A stretch of DNA of 14,762 bases from Methanodesulfokora sp964525965 (lineage in GTDB: Archaea; Korarchaeota; Korarchaeia; Korarchaeales; Korarchaeaceae), in NCBI GenBank assembly GCA_964525965.1, contig CAZGKA010000008.1, forward strand, positions 1 to 14,762, given 5' to 3'. This document shows, one piece after another, positions 5,938 to 12,530 of the stretch (position 1 is the first letter of the stretch; each line of letters begins with the position of its first letter). The position numbers and the translations under genes are program-made. The notes under the pieces were generated by a model. It did no database searches, was not told where the DNA came from, and worked only from the letters and a program-made list of their open reading frames with translations.

Positions 5938-6282
5938 ATGGGGGGCCTAGAAGACCTTTCCAGTAAGGTAGCGGAGTTATTAAAGAAGGTTCGGCTAGGC
6001 GAGATGTCTATATCTGAAGCACGCTCTGAGATCGAGTCCATGATCAAGGAGAGCAGTACGGAGGAAGGGAGAACCTTTCTGTTAGGTCTGCTAAACTCCA
6101 TAAATGACAAACAACAGGTTAGCATATTCTATAGAGCGATATCATCCGAGGAGGAGCTTCTAAGAGAGTATGCTGACAGGATTTCTTCCTGGTTTGAGGA
6201 TCTTGGTGTCCCTACTCCTGAAGAGAAGCTTTTTGTAGAGATCTGGGGCAGGATTTTGAGGTGTTTATCAGGAGGAAGATAG
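5938..6282 (+). CDS. Hypothetical small helical protein, 114 aa
   Basis: I do not recognise this protein. It is strongly charged and predicted almost wholly helical: GGLEDLSSKVAELLKK, then SISEARSEIESMIKESS, then SSEEELLREYADRIS and PTPEEKLFVEIWGRILR. It has no cysteine cluster, signal peptide or membrane segment. The ATG at 5938 is chosen because AAGGTGA lies 5 nt upstream; the frame is open back to GTG 5704/ATG 5710, giving up to 192 residues. The upstream part is low-complexity and basic with atypical codon use. The gene converges on and overlaps the AAA+ ATPase gene by 15 nt. The function is unknown; a small adaptor or DNA-associated protein is possible but not supported by a motif. Confidence 0.6.
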   Translation: MGGLEDLSSKVAELLKKVRLGEMSISEARSEIESMIKESSTEEGRTFLLGLLNSINDKQQVSIFYRAISSEEELLREYADRISSWFEDLGVPTPEEKLFVEIWGRILRCLSGGR

Positions 6283-7416
6283 AACCACTTTATATCTGGG
6301 CCCCTCTCTTGTGAGGAAGCTTTTTCTCACGAAATCATCTAACAGATACTTACATTCAGAAATGGATCTCTCGAGGACTTTAGAAGCCTCAATTGTTGAA
6401 AAAGGAGTCTCCCCAAAATGAGACAAAAGCTTGCGTACCTCGGGTGGTAAATCTTCATGATTTCCCCTCCTATCAGGCGAGGAACGAGAAACAGGGATGC
6501 TTTTCATTATTTTAGATGAATCTATCGTGCCTCCCTTAGCCAGGTCCGAGAGCACGGAGGTGGTGAGCATGGATCGAGCGTACTTAAGAAGTCTCCTAGG
6601 ATTTCCACCAGCAAGTTCATTCAGGAGATATATTGCGTCTTTGGAAAATGGATACGTGGACTCTAGGGGGCCGTTCTTGACCAGATCTCCACGACAGGCC
6701 TGGATCCTCTTTGCTATTATCAGCTCAGCTTCCTCATTGGATATTCCCCTCATGCGAACATGTCTGTAGGGCACATCACGAAGATGCGGGGCGATGACGT
6801 GGAAGGCTGGAGGAACGCAGGCTATTATTATCGCTCCTTTGAGCTCTGTGTAAAGTCTTTTTATGAACTCAGCAATGTCCCTCACCTCCCGGTTGCTGCC
6901 CGTCATCACGGCGTTTTCCAGCTCGTCGAAAAGAAGGAGGCTATATTCGTTCTGATTCAATTTTGAGAGAAGCTCCTCGATGGCATCTTCTAAGTTTGCG
7001 GCGATGGTTCTCCTAGATCCAAGTATGAGCTCTATCTTTGAGGTTACCTTCCCCTTTCTGACGAGAGATAACATTCTCGCTACGAGATCTCGAAGAGTTT
7101 CAACGTCGACCTTTACATAGTAGCAGGGCAATCCGCTAGCCAGTTCCTTTATCAGCTTGAGTCTGTGTGTTTTTCCTGAACCAAACTCGCCCGTTATGAA
7201 GAGGAGCCCCTTCTTTCTGTTCTTTATCCACGAACTAATTATGGCTGACAACTCAGCGTCGACCTGTGTGTCCACATGCAGAGGAAGCACTTGCTCTATG
7301 CCTTCGCTGGACAGAAGTGCAAAGGGATTTTTCTTGAGGAGATATTTTAGATAGCCGAGCTCGACGATCTTCAGATTTTTGTTTAGCTCCATCAAGTTAA
7401 CCTCTTCACCGCGCAT
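6268..7416 (-). CDS. AAA+ ATPase, Orc1/Cdc6- or STAND-like, with C-terminal winged helix
   Basis: This is a 382-residue P-loop ATPase. It shows Walker A GEFGSGKT (76-83), Walker B LLLFDELE (160-167), a sensor-1-like strand AIIIACVPPA (195-204) and the sensor-2 motif GGNPRRLLKYA (270-280). The last 60 residues (LPPEVRKLLSHFGETPFS, then ISECKYLLDDFVRKSFLTR) look like a winged helix. This order matches initiator-clade ATPases such as Orc1/Cdc6, and also archaeal ATPases of unknown role; the usual Orc1/Cdc6 N-terminal pattern is weak, so I do not name it. Two starts are possible: ATG 7416 and ATG 7392. A TATA-like TAATATAT at 7418-7425 would favour a leaderless 7392, while a box near 7480 allows both. 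It is transcribed away from the surface-protein gene and converges on the small helical protein gene. Confidence 0.75.
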   Translation of the reverse strand: MRGEEVNLMELNKNLKIVELGYLKYLLKKNPFALLSSEGIEQVLPLHVDTQVDAELSAIISSWIKNRKKGLLFITGEFGSGKTHRLKLIKELASGLPCYYVKVDVETLRDLVARMLSLVRKGKVTSKIELILGSRRTIAANLEDAIEELLSKLNQNEYSLLLFDELENAVMTGSNREVRDIAEFIKRLYTELKGAIIIACVPPAFHVIAPHLRDVPYRHVRMRGISNEEAELIIAKRIQACRGDLVKNGPLESTYPFSKDAIYLLNELAGGNPRRLLKYARSMLTTSVLSDLAKGGTIDSSKIMKSIPVSRSSPDRRGNHEDLPPEVRKLLSHFGETPFSTIEASKVLERSISECKYLLDDFVRKSFLTREGPRYKVVLSSS

Positions 7417-7477
7417 ATATTACCGTTTTCGTCGTCAGAAGACAGCCTTCTCTAAGTCAATTAGATGTTGATCCTAA

Positions 7478-7489
7478 AGTTTATTTATC
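7478..7489. promoter_or_regulatory. TATA-like element between divergent genes
   Basis: AGTTTATTTATC on plus gives a predicted start near 7509 for the surface-protein gene. On minus it reads GATAAATAAACT and could serve the AAA+ gene, with a start near 7456. The gap between the two genes is 110 nt. Confidence 0.45.
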
Positions 7490-7513
7490 CCATCTAGTCG
7501 AAAGGCTAGATGG
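7490..7513 (+). promoter_or_regulatory. 8-bp perfect inverted repeat at the promoter of the surface-protein gene
   Basis: CCATCTAG (7490-7497) and CTAGATGG (7506-7513) are separated by 8 nt. The repeat lies just after the TATA-like box and covers the predicted start of transcription. Its right arm shares GG with the Shine-Dalgarno GGAGGTGA (7512-7519). It looks like an operator for a dimeric regulator, or an RNA hairpin masking the ribosome site if transcription starts upstream. Confidence 0.45.
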
Positions 7514-7526
7514 AGGTGAAGTTCTC

Positions 7527-8534
7527 TTGAAAAAAGCTGCTTTTATGCTAATCCTTGCCCTTTTGCTAACACCTATAGCACCCCTGAGCGCTCAGAAGCT
7601 CTCGGAGAAGCCCTATTCTATGGTAATAAATGTCCTGTATGACTTCCAAAAGGAGGGCTCAGGAAAGATAAAAATCAATTTCATTTGGTACGGGGCCGTG
7701 GCCAAGGAAATGGGCGAGATGATAGCCAAAATGACTGAGAAGAAGTTCATAGAGTATTACCTAGACAAGGTCAAAGATGTGAGCTCTTCAAAGCCGCTCG
7801 TGGGGGGGACCCTTAAGTTCTCCCTAGCAGGGGATCCCAAGATCTTGCTTAAGAATGAAAGCTCAGGAGGAATTCCCAAGCTTGAACTCCTAGTTGAGAT
7901 GCCAATAAAGGCCGTATCCGGTGAGGTTATAAATAAAAATGGCGTCAAGGCAATTATTTACAGCACTTATCCGGAGGATTCCAACATCTATGAGCTTTAC
8001 TCGGCGTCCTACGATGTATTCAACCTCACAGTCGTGCTTCCAGAAGACTACAAAGTTAACTTTGTCTTAGGAGAAACTCCATCTATGGTCTATCCTGTAG
8101 AGGAGGCTGGCACCGTTCGGGTTGCAATTAACTGGTTCACCGCGAACCCCTATGCCAGCAAATACATCACAGGGCAGAACCTCGGAACATTCAAAATCTT
8201 TGCTTCGACTCCGACAGAGGATAGTGTGAATGTTATTCAGGAGTACAGATCTCTTGCTGATCAGCTCTTGCATGCGAATCTCTACTCTTATAACCCAATA
8301 AAGCTTGGAGAAAGTGCTAGAGAGTTCTTTAAGGCTTACTACGAGGTGGAGACTCTTAAGAGACCTCTCTTGACGTATAAACCTGAAGACATCAAGCGGT
8401 TCTATCAAGAGGTTATGAACGAAAGAAAAACCCCTCTAGAGGTATATCTACTGCCCGTTTCGGTATCCTTGGCTTTATCAGTGGCCTTAGTTCTATATTA
8501 CTACATAACCTACGTCAGGAGAAGATCCCCCTAG
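7527..8534 (+). CDS. Secreted, membrane-anchored surface protein of unknown function
   Basis: This 335-residue protein has a clear signal peptide (basic MKKAA, a hydrophobic core to about residue 19 and a small-residue SAQ region at about 21-23). One C-terminal membrane helix follows (about 304-328), then the basic tail YVRRRSP. Residues about 25-300 are therefore predicted to face outside, anchored by the C-terminus. The ectodomain looks mostly beta-structured, with several aromatic and charged strands, and has no cysteine and no recognised enzymatic motif. The start is a TTG, supported by an almost perfect Shine-Dalgarno GGAGGTGA 7 nt upstream and by the signal peptide beginning there. It precedes the orc1/cdc6 gene by about 70 nt but probably has its own promoter. 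I do not recognise the family. Confidence 0.8.
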   Translation: MKKAAFMLILALLLTPIAPLSAQKLSEKPYSMVINVLYDFQKEGSGKIKINFIWYGAVAKEMGEMIAKMTEKKFIEYYLDKVKDVSSSKPLVGGTLKFSLAGDPKILLKNESSGGIPKLELLVEMPIKAVSGEVINKNGVKAIIYSTYPEDSNIYELYSASYDVFNLTVVLPEDYKVNFVLGETPSMVYPVEEAGTVRVAINWFTANPYASKYITGQNLGTFKIFASTPTEDSVNVIQEYRSLADQLLHANLYSYNPIKLGESAREFFKAYYEVETLKRPLLTYKPEDIKRFYQEVMNERKTPLEVYLLPVSVSLALSVALVLYYYITYVRRRSP

Positions 8535-8560
8535 GGAAAACTTTTCTCAACCCCCCTCTC

Positions 8561-8567
8561 TATTTTA
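8561..8567 (+). promoter_or_regulatory. Putative TATA box of the orc1/cdc6 gene
   Basis: TATTTTA preceded by a C/T-rich run lies about 42 nt upstream of ATG 8606. It predicts a start of transcription near 8590 and a leader that includes the Shine-Dalgarno GGAG (8595-8598). Confidence 0.4.
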
Positions 8568-8605
8568 GCACTACCGTGAAATCGTTTTTTATTTGGAGTT
8601 GGTAC

Positions 8606-9757
8606 ATGCATTGGGGACCCGCCACGAGCAAGATCTTAGTCAGGGAGGACACGTTCTCGGAGAACTTCGTGCCGGACAAACTACCATTCAGAGAGCGGGA
8701 ACTTGATATGTTGGAAGCGACCATAAGAGCTGTCACAGGACATCTCAGCGGAGTAGCTTACATATTAGGGAGACCTGGACTCGGCAAAACAGTCCTCTCA
8801 CTTCGATTCGCACAGAACATGACCGAGAGGGGCGCCATCCCTCTCTACGTCAACTGTCGCAAATATCGCACCTCCTCTTTAGTCATGTCCAAGATACTCA
8901 GGTTCCTGAACAGGGGGTTCCCGGAGCGGGGACTTTCCTTCAACGAACTTGTTTTCATGCTTGAGGAGTCCTTCAGGAACCTGCATCGAGACATCCTCAT
9001 AATTTTAGATGAGATAGGGTACGTCCGGGATGGAGGAGATCTTGTCTACTCTCTATTTAGGGTTAACGAGGGCACAGAAATCCCCCCGCCGGCCATTATT
9101 ATGATATCCAGGGAGTGGATGCCGGAATATCTGCTTGACAGGTCCCTCCTATCTTTCATAAAGATGAGAATAAGACTGGACCCGTACCGCGAGGAGGAGC
9201 TCCTCGAAATCCTCAGATACCGCGCTCAACTAGGTTTGCGAAGCGGTTCCTACAGCAAGGACGTGCTTGCCATGATAGCAGGTATAGCGGCGCCTCACGG
9301 AGATGCCAGATATGCCATAAACATACTTTATCAGTCCGCCTCGATAGCAGAGTCCTCGGGCTCTGAGAAGATACTACCCGAGCACGTAAGGGAAGCCCTC
9401 TCATCTGAAGTCCCCCTGGTGGACAGAGGAGTCCTTTTATCCCTTGATATACACGAGAAACTTCTTCTGATGGCCGCTGCCAGACTTCTCGAGAAATCTC
9501 ATGTGTCACAAGTCCCAATAGGCAAGGTAGAGGAGGAATATCGAGTTCTCTGTGAATCTTACGATGTGCCGCACTTGAAGCACACAGCTCTTTGGAGAAG
9601 AGTGAAATCCCTCGACTCAGCAGGGCTTATATCGACCAAGAAGTCGGGCAAAGGTGTGAAGGGCCAAACAACACTTATATCAATAGAATATGCTTCCGCC
9701 TCCAGTATATACAAGGAGCTGAAGGCCATGCTCGATCAGGACCTGGGCAGCGTGTAG
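8606..9757 (+). CDS. cdc6: Orc1/Cdc6-family replication initiator ATPase
   Basis: This is an archaeal Orc1/Cdc6 protein (383 residues), which binds replication origins and helps load the MCM helicase. The N-terminal ENFVPDKLPFRERELDML is the family's typical lead-in. It is followed by Walker A GRPGLGKT (55-62), Walker B LIILDE (131-136), a sensor-1-like strand IIMISRE, the initiator-specific region around LLDRSLLSFI with DPYREEELLEILRYRA after it, sensor 2 GDARYAIN (232-239) and a C-terminal winged-helix domain (about 285-380). Usual length is 380-420. GTG 8576 would add 10 residues, but ATG 8606 has a GGAG site 7 nt upstream and fits the TATA box. The P-loop has L where GxGKT is commoner, and Walker B continues IGYV instead of IDxL, so it is a somewhat divergent paralogue. 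The winged-helix gene follows at 9762. Confidence 0.85.
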   Translation: MHWGPATSKILVREDTFSENFVPDKLPFRERELDMLEATIRAVTGHLSGVAYILGRPGLGKTVLSLRFAQNMTERGAIPLYVNCRKYRTSSLVMSKILRFLNRGFPERGLSFNELVFMLEESFRNLHRDILIILDEIGYVRDGGDLVYSLFRVNEGTEIPPPAIIMISREWMPEYLLDRSLLSFIKMRIRLDPYREEELLEILRYRAQLGLRSGSYSKDVLAMIAGIAAPHGDARYAINILYQSASIAESSGSEKILPEHVREALSSEVPLVDRGVLLSLDIHEKLLLMAAARLLEKSHVSQVPIGKVEEEYRVLCESYDVPHLKHTALWRRVKSLDSAGLISTKKSGKGVKGQTTLISIEYASASSIYKELKAMLDQDLGSV

Positions 9758-9761
9758 GAAG

Positions 9762-10040
9762 ATGTACAAGGAGGGAAGGGTCGAGAAGGCCATAACGCCC
9801 GCTAAAAGGTTCCTCATATTGAAATATCTGATTTTGGAGGGCGAAGCCAACATAACTAGGATCTCTCGAAACCTCGGTCTGAGCTATCCGGTCACTAAGA
9901 ACCATCTCGAGGAACTGCTAAAACTAGGAGTCATTAAGGAGAGAAGGTTGGGGAGGGTTAGGATTTTTCAGATCAACTACGAGGAACCCCTAGCTAGGAA
10001 GATCGCCAGATTCGTGATGGAGAGTCTGAACCACACGTGA
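9762..10040 (+). CDS. Winged helix-turn-helix protein, ArsR-like
   Basis: This is a 92-residue single-domain DNA-binding protein. KRFLILKYLILEGEANITRI is helix 1-2, SRNLGLSYPVTKNHLEELLK (about 35-54) is the helix-turn-helix with its recognition helix, and GVIKERRLGRVRIFQINYEE forms the wing. This is the layout of ArsR/MarR-type archaeal regulators. No metal-binding cysteines are present. The ATG lies 4 nt after the orc1/cdc6 stop, with AGGAAG directly before it, so the two genes are very likely co-translated. It may regulate its own operon or act as a partner of the initiator, which is inference. It converges on rfcL with only 3 nt between the stop codons. Confidence 0.85.
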   Translation: MYKEGRVEKAITPAKRFLILKYLILEGEANITRISRNLGLSYPVTKNHLEELLKLGVIKERRLGRVRIFQINYEEPLARKIARFVMESLNHT

Positions 10041-10043
10041 GGT

Positions 10044-11261
10044 TCAACTTCCTTGGACCACATCCTTAAGCTCACGCTCGTTGAGCCCCAGCTCCTGAGA
10101 GAGTTTCCTCAGGATATCGGGGTCTCTCTTTGACAGCGCTTTTATCAGGGGAAGTATCTCCTTTCTCACGACAGAGCTTGATACGTGGAGCTTTTCGGCC
10201 AGTTTTCCCGACACCAACTTCATGGATGCCCTCTCCTCTTTTGTGGCAGCCATCTTCCTTATGACCTCGGGGAAGGAGAACTTTATGAAGCGACTCTTCT
10301 CAGCTGTTGTGCTCTTAGCGGCACAGATCCCTAAGGTAAGGAGCTCCATTGCATACACCATCAGCTTCCAGTTGCCAGTCCTCACAATCCGAGAGAGGAT
10401 TATGTCCGCCGAGGCCACACATTCGTACGCCAAGGAGATTCCCTTGGGCGCCTTGATCGCTATGGGTATGTTCTCTTCGACCCAGCGGAGGAACATGGAG
10501 GGATCCATGTCTAGGGTGCTCGTCAGGAACCTGGTTCTAGCACAGTTTCTCCCGGAGAAGATGGATCCAAGTACTCGGAATATATCTATTTCTTTGTCCC
10601 TCAGACCGAAAGTTCTCCCATAACATTCTGCGAGCTTTGGAGATCCTTGAACGATCGCCTGCAGATCGTTTATAGCTGCTCGAAGATCTCCCTTGGACAC
10701 TAAGGCTATGGCCTTTAAGACGGACTCCGGGAGGGAGATTCCTTCCTTGCGCAGTATAGTTGACAGGACCCGCATTATGCTCCTCTGGTTAAGAGGAGAA
10801 AAGTTAACCACATCAGAGGCAGCCCTTATTCTGTAGAGATGCTTCTCGTAGGGATTGTTGGCGGTCATTATGACGGGAACCCCCCTAGACAACAATTCGT
10901 CGACCAGCTTCGATATGGTGCGACCCTCGGCCGGCAAAGCGTCCACCTCATCTAGCAGGATTATCCGAGGAGAATCGTCTAGCAGAGAAACGGCCCCCAG
11001 CCCTCCAACCACCTTCTCAAGCTTCTCCCTGTCTCGAAGATCCGCGCAGTTGATCTCCACGAGAGCATATCCTAAGTCGTTCGCTATGGCGTATGCTGCA
11101 CTGGTTTTGCCCGTGCCAGCCGGTCCAACTATGAGAAGGGGCTTTACCTTCTTACCTTTGGAGAGGTCAGACATCCACCTTTTTATCTCTGATATCGCTT
11201 TCTCTTGACCTACTATCTCGTCGAGGTGTTTAGGGCGGTACTTCTCAACCCAGAGCATCAT
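10044..11261 (-). CDS. rfcL: Replication factor C large subunit (clamp loader)
   Basis: This AAA+ protein (405 residues) joins four RfcS subunits to open PCNA and load it on primed DNA. It starts with the RFC box LWVEKYRPKHLDEIVGQ (3-19). Walker A is GPAGTGKT (46-53), Walker B ILLDEVDA (101-108) and sensor 2 GDLRAAIN (191-198). As expected for the large subunit there is no SRC arginine-finger motif. Helical collar segments follow. It is short for the family (often 470-500), and the end RELKDVVQGS shows no PCNA-interacting QxxLxxFF-type box and no lysine-rich tail. Its ATG overlaps the rfcS stop as ATGA, and AGGAGG lies 9 nt upstream, so the two subunits are translationally coupled. A second ATG follows at once. 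Confidence 0.93.
   Translation of the reverse strand: MMLWVEKYRPKHLDEIVGQEKAISEIKRWMSDLSKGKKVKPLLIVGPAGTGKTSAAYAIANDLGYALVEINCADLRDREKLEKVVGGLGAVSLLDDSPRIILLDEVDALPAEGRTISKLVDELLSRGVPVIMTANNPYEKHLYRIRAASDVVNFSPLNQRSIMRVLSTILRKEGISLPESVLKAIALVSKGDLRAAINDLQAIVQGSPKLAECYGRTFGLRDKEIDIFRVLGSIFSGRNCARTRFLTSTLDMDPSMFLRWVEENIPIAIKAPKGISLAYECVASADIILSRIVRTGNWKLMVYAMELLTLGICAAKSTTAEKSRFIKFSFPEVIRKMAATKEERASMKLVSGKLAEKLHVSSSVVRKEILPLIKALSKRDPDILRKLSQELGLNERELKDVVQGS
11205..11252. repeat. 48-nt perfect direct repeat, copy in rfcL
   Basis: These 48 bases are identical to 12167-12214 in rfcS. On the minus strand they encode the 16 residues WVEKYRPKHLDEIVGQ with every codon the same. Identity ends abruptly on both sides, at the next codon. 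Confidence 0.95.
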
Positions 11262-12229
11262 TCTCGCGTTCCTCCTAGGAGCATGAGCTTCGCCAGAAGT
11301 GCGCTTATCTGTATATCTCCATGTCCCCCCTCGGTAAGTCTGAAGTCTATCTCCCCTATGTAGTGTACGATGTCAGCCTTGAATTTGTCATCTAGACCGT
11401 CCATCTGAAGTATCTGTCTATGCATCTGTCTGATTAGATCTTCTGCAGACATTCCGTAGTCTATCATTAGCTTTCGGACGGTCTTTCTTGCTTCTAGGAA
11501 TTCTCCAGAGAGCGCCATTTTTATCACCTCATCGACCTCCTCCGGCGTGGCCATCCCAGCTATCTTGTAGATAACGTCTGAAGTTATCTCGCGGGACATC
11601 GCCGCCGCGGTCTGGAGCAGGTTTATTGCTCTCCGCAGATCTCCCTCGGCTATGTATGCGAGAGCTTCAAAGGCGTTCTCTCTTATCTTCAAGTTCTCCC
11701 TCTCGGCTATGTACTTAAGACGAGATATCAGCGCCTTGTCGGGTATCGGGTTGAACCTGAACACCGCGCATCTGGACTGTATCGGATCTATGATCTTTGA
11801 TGAATAGTTGCAGGCCAGTATGAACCTAGCGTTCGAGGAGTACATCTCCATGATCCTTCTCAAGGCCTGCTGAGCATCCGAGGTGAGGTTATCCGCCTCA
11901 TCCAGGTGTATGATTTTGAACGGAACGTCTCCCAAGGGTTTCATCTTAGCAAAATCCTTTATTTTAACCCTAATCGTGTCTATTCCTCTTTCATCCGATG
12001 CGTTGAGCTCCATGTAGTTGGCTCTGACGAGCTCTTTATCTCCGTAGATCTCGTTGGCCAGGGCCAGCGCTGTGGTAGTTTTTCCTGTACCTGCAGGTCC
12101 GGCGAACAGGAGGTGAGGTATTGTCCTTTTTTTAACGAATCCCTTGAGGGCTTCCACTACCTCCGGTTGACCTACTATCTCGTCGAGGTGTTTAGGGCGG
12201 TACTTCTCAACCCAAAGTTCAAACGACAT
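11258..12229 (-). CDS. rfcS: Replication factor C small subunit (clamp loader)
   Basis: This 323-residue clamp-loader subunit has the typical family length. The RFC box LWVEKYRPKHLDEIVGQ (5-21) is followed by Walker A GPAGTGKT (44-51), the conserved ELNASDERGID segment (74-84), Walker B IIHLDEAD (106-113), the SRC arginine-finger motif (152-154), sensor 2 GDLRRAIN (196-203) and a C-terminal collar domain. All catalytic features are intact. The ATG is preceded by GGTGGTGA at good spacing. The gene opens the rfcS-rfcL operon and overlaps rfcL by 4 nt. It diverges from rpoN, and the two promoters overlap in the 94-nt gap. Confidence 0.97.
   Translation of the reverse strand: MSFELWVEKYRPKHLDEIVGQPEVVEALKGFVKKRTIPHLLFAGPAGTGKTTTALALANEIYGDKELVRANYMELNASDERGIDTIRVKIKDFAKMKPLGDVPFKIIHLDEADNLTSDAQQALRRIMEMYSSNARFILACNYSSKIIDPIQSRCAVFRFNPIPDKALISRLKYIAERENLKIRENAFEALAYIAEGDLRRAINLLQTAAAMSREITSDVIYKIAGMATPEEVDEVIKMALSGEFLEARKTVRKLMIDYGMSAEDLIRQMHRQILQMDGLDDKFKADIVHYIGEIDFRLTEGGHGDIQISALLAKLMLLGGTRE
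12167..12214. repeat. 48-nt perfect direct repeat, copy in rfcS
   Basis: The partner of 11205-11252, in the same orientation and 962 bp apart. The rest of the two genes is diverged in sequence, including the P-loop that both share, so the identity is local. Confidence 0.95.
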
Positions 12230-12240
12230 GGGTCACCACC

Positions 12241-12270
12241 TTTTATATACTGATGATAACCCTTAATAAC
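12241..12270. promoter_or_regulatory. Overlapping divergent promoters of rfcS (minus) and rpoN (plus)
   Basis: TTTTATATA (12241-12249) is the best plus TATA box and predicts an rpoN start near 12272. GTTATTAAGG on minus (12270-12261) predicts an rfcS start near 12240, just before its Shine-Dalgarno. Each box lies on or next to the other's start site, so the two polymerases would compete. Confidence 0.45.
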
Positions 12271-12323
12271 TCGACGCAGGATCTATCAGAGCATTCCCTA
12301 AAAAGATCAAGGTGCGTGTCCGG

Positions 12324-12524
12324 ATGTTCCCTGTGAGATGTTTCTCCTGCGGGAAAGTCATAGGTGATAAGTGGGAGGAGTACTTGAAGAGGGTCCAGTC
12401 GGGAGAAAGCCCGAAGGAGGTTCTAGATTCGCTGGGTATAACCAGGTACTGCTGCAGGAGAATGTTTCTCTCCCATGTGGAGGTCAGAGAGATAGCCTCG
12501 ATAAAGAAAGCTGGCCAGGGGTGA
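12324..12524 (+). CDS. rpoN: DNA-directed RNA polymerase subunit N (Rpb10 homologue)
   Basis: This is the small zinc-binding subunit of archaeal RNA polymerase. The 66 residues begin MFPVRCFSCGKVIG and contain the zinc ligands Cys 6, Cys 9, Cys 43 and Cys 44 (the CxxC and CC pairs of the family). SGESPKEVLDSLGITRYCCRRM is typical Rpb10. The start is set at the ATG at 12324 because the family begins just before PVRC; a GTG 12 nt earlier is in frame. A GGTG lies about 10 nt upstream. It is the first gene of an operon with rps2, whose Shine-Dalgarno overlaps the rpoN stop. In other archaea rpoK and enolase often sit between the two; here they are absent. Confidence 0.93.
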   Translation: MFPVRCFSCGKVIGDKWEEYLKRVQSGESPKEVLDSLGITRYCCRRMFLSHVEVREIASIKKAGQG

Positions 12525-12530
12525 TCTATA

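Noticed and set aside
8536..8556. GAAAACTTTTC dyad followed by a C-run, considered as an origin recognition box beside orc1/cdc6
   Set aside because: The run after the dyad is C and not G on the same strand, and the dyad lacks the TTCC..GGAA core, so orientation and sequence do not match known boxes.
10222..10623. Open frame of 133 codons on plus, opposite rfcL
   Set aside because: It lies wholly antisense to a well-supported rfcL gene, has no Shine-Dalgarno or promoter, and shows no recognisable protein pattern. It mirrors the codon bias of rfcL.
12251..12297. TGATGA-like sequence considered as a C/D box small RNA
   Set aside because: There is no matching D box CTGA at the right distance and no C'/D' pair, and it lies in the rfcS/rpoN promoter region.
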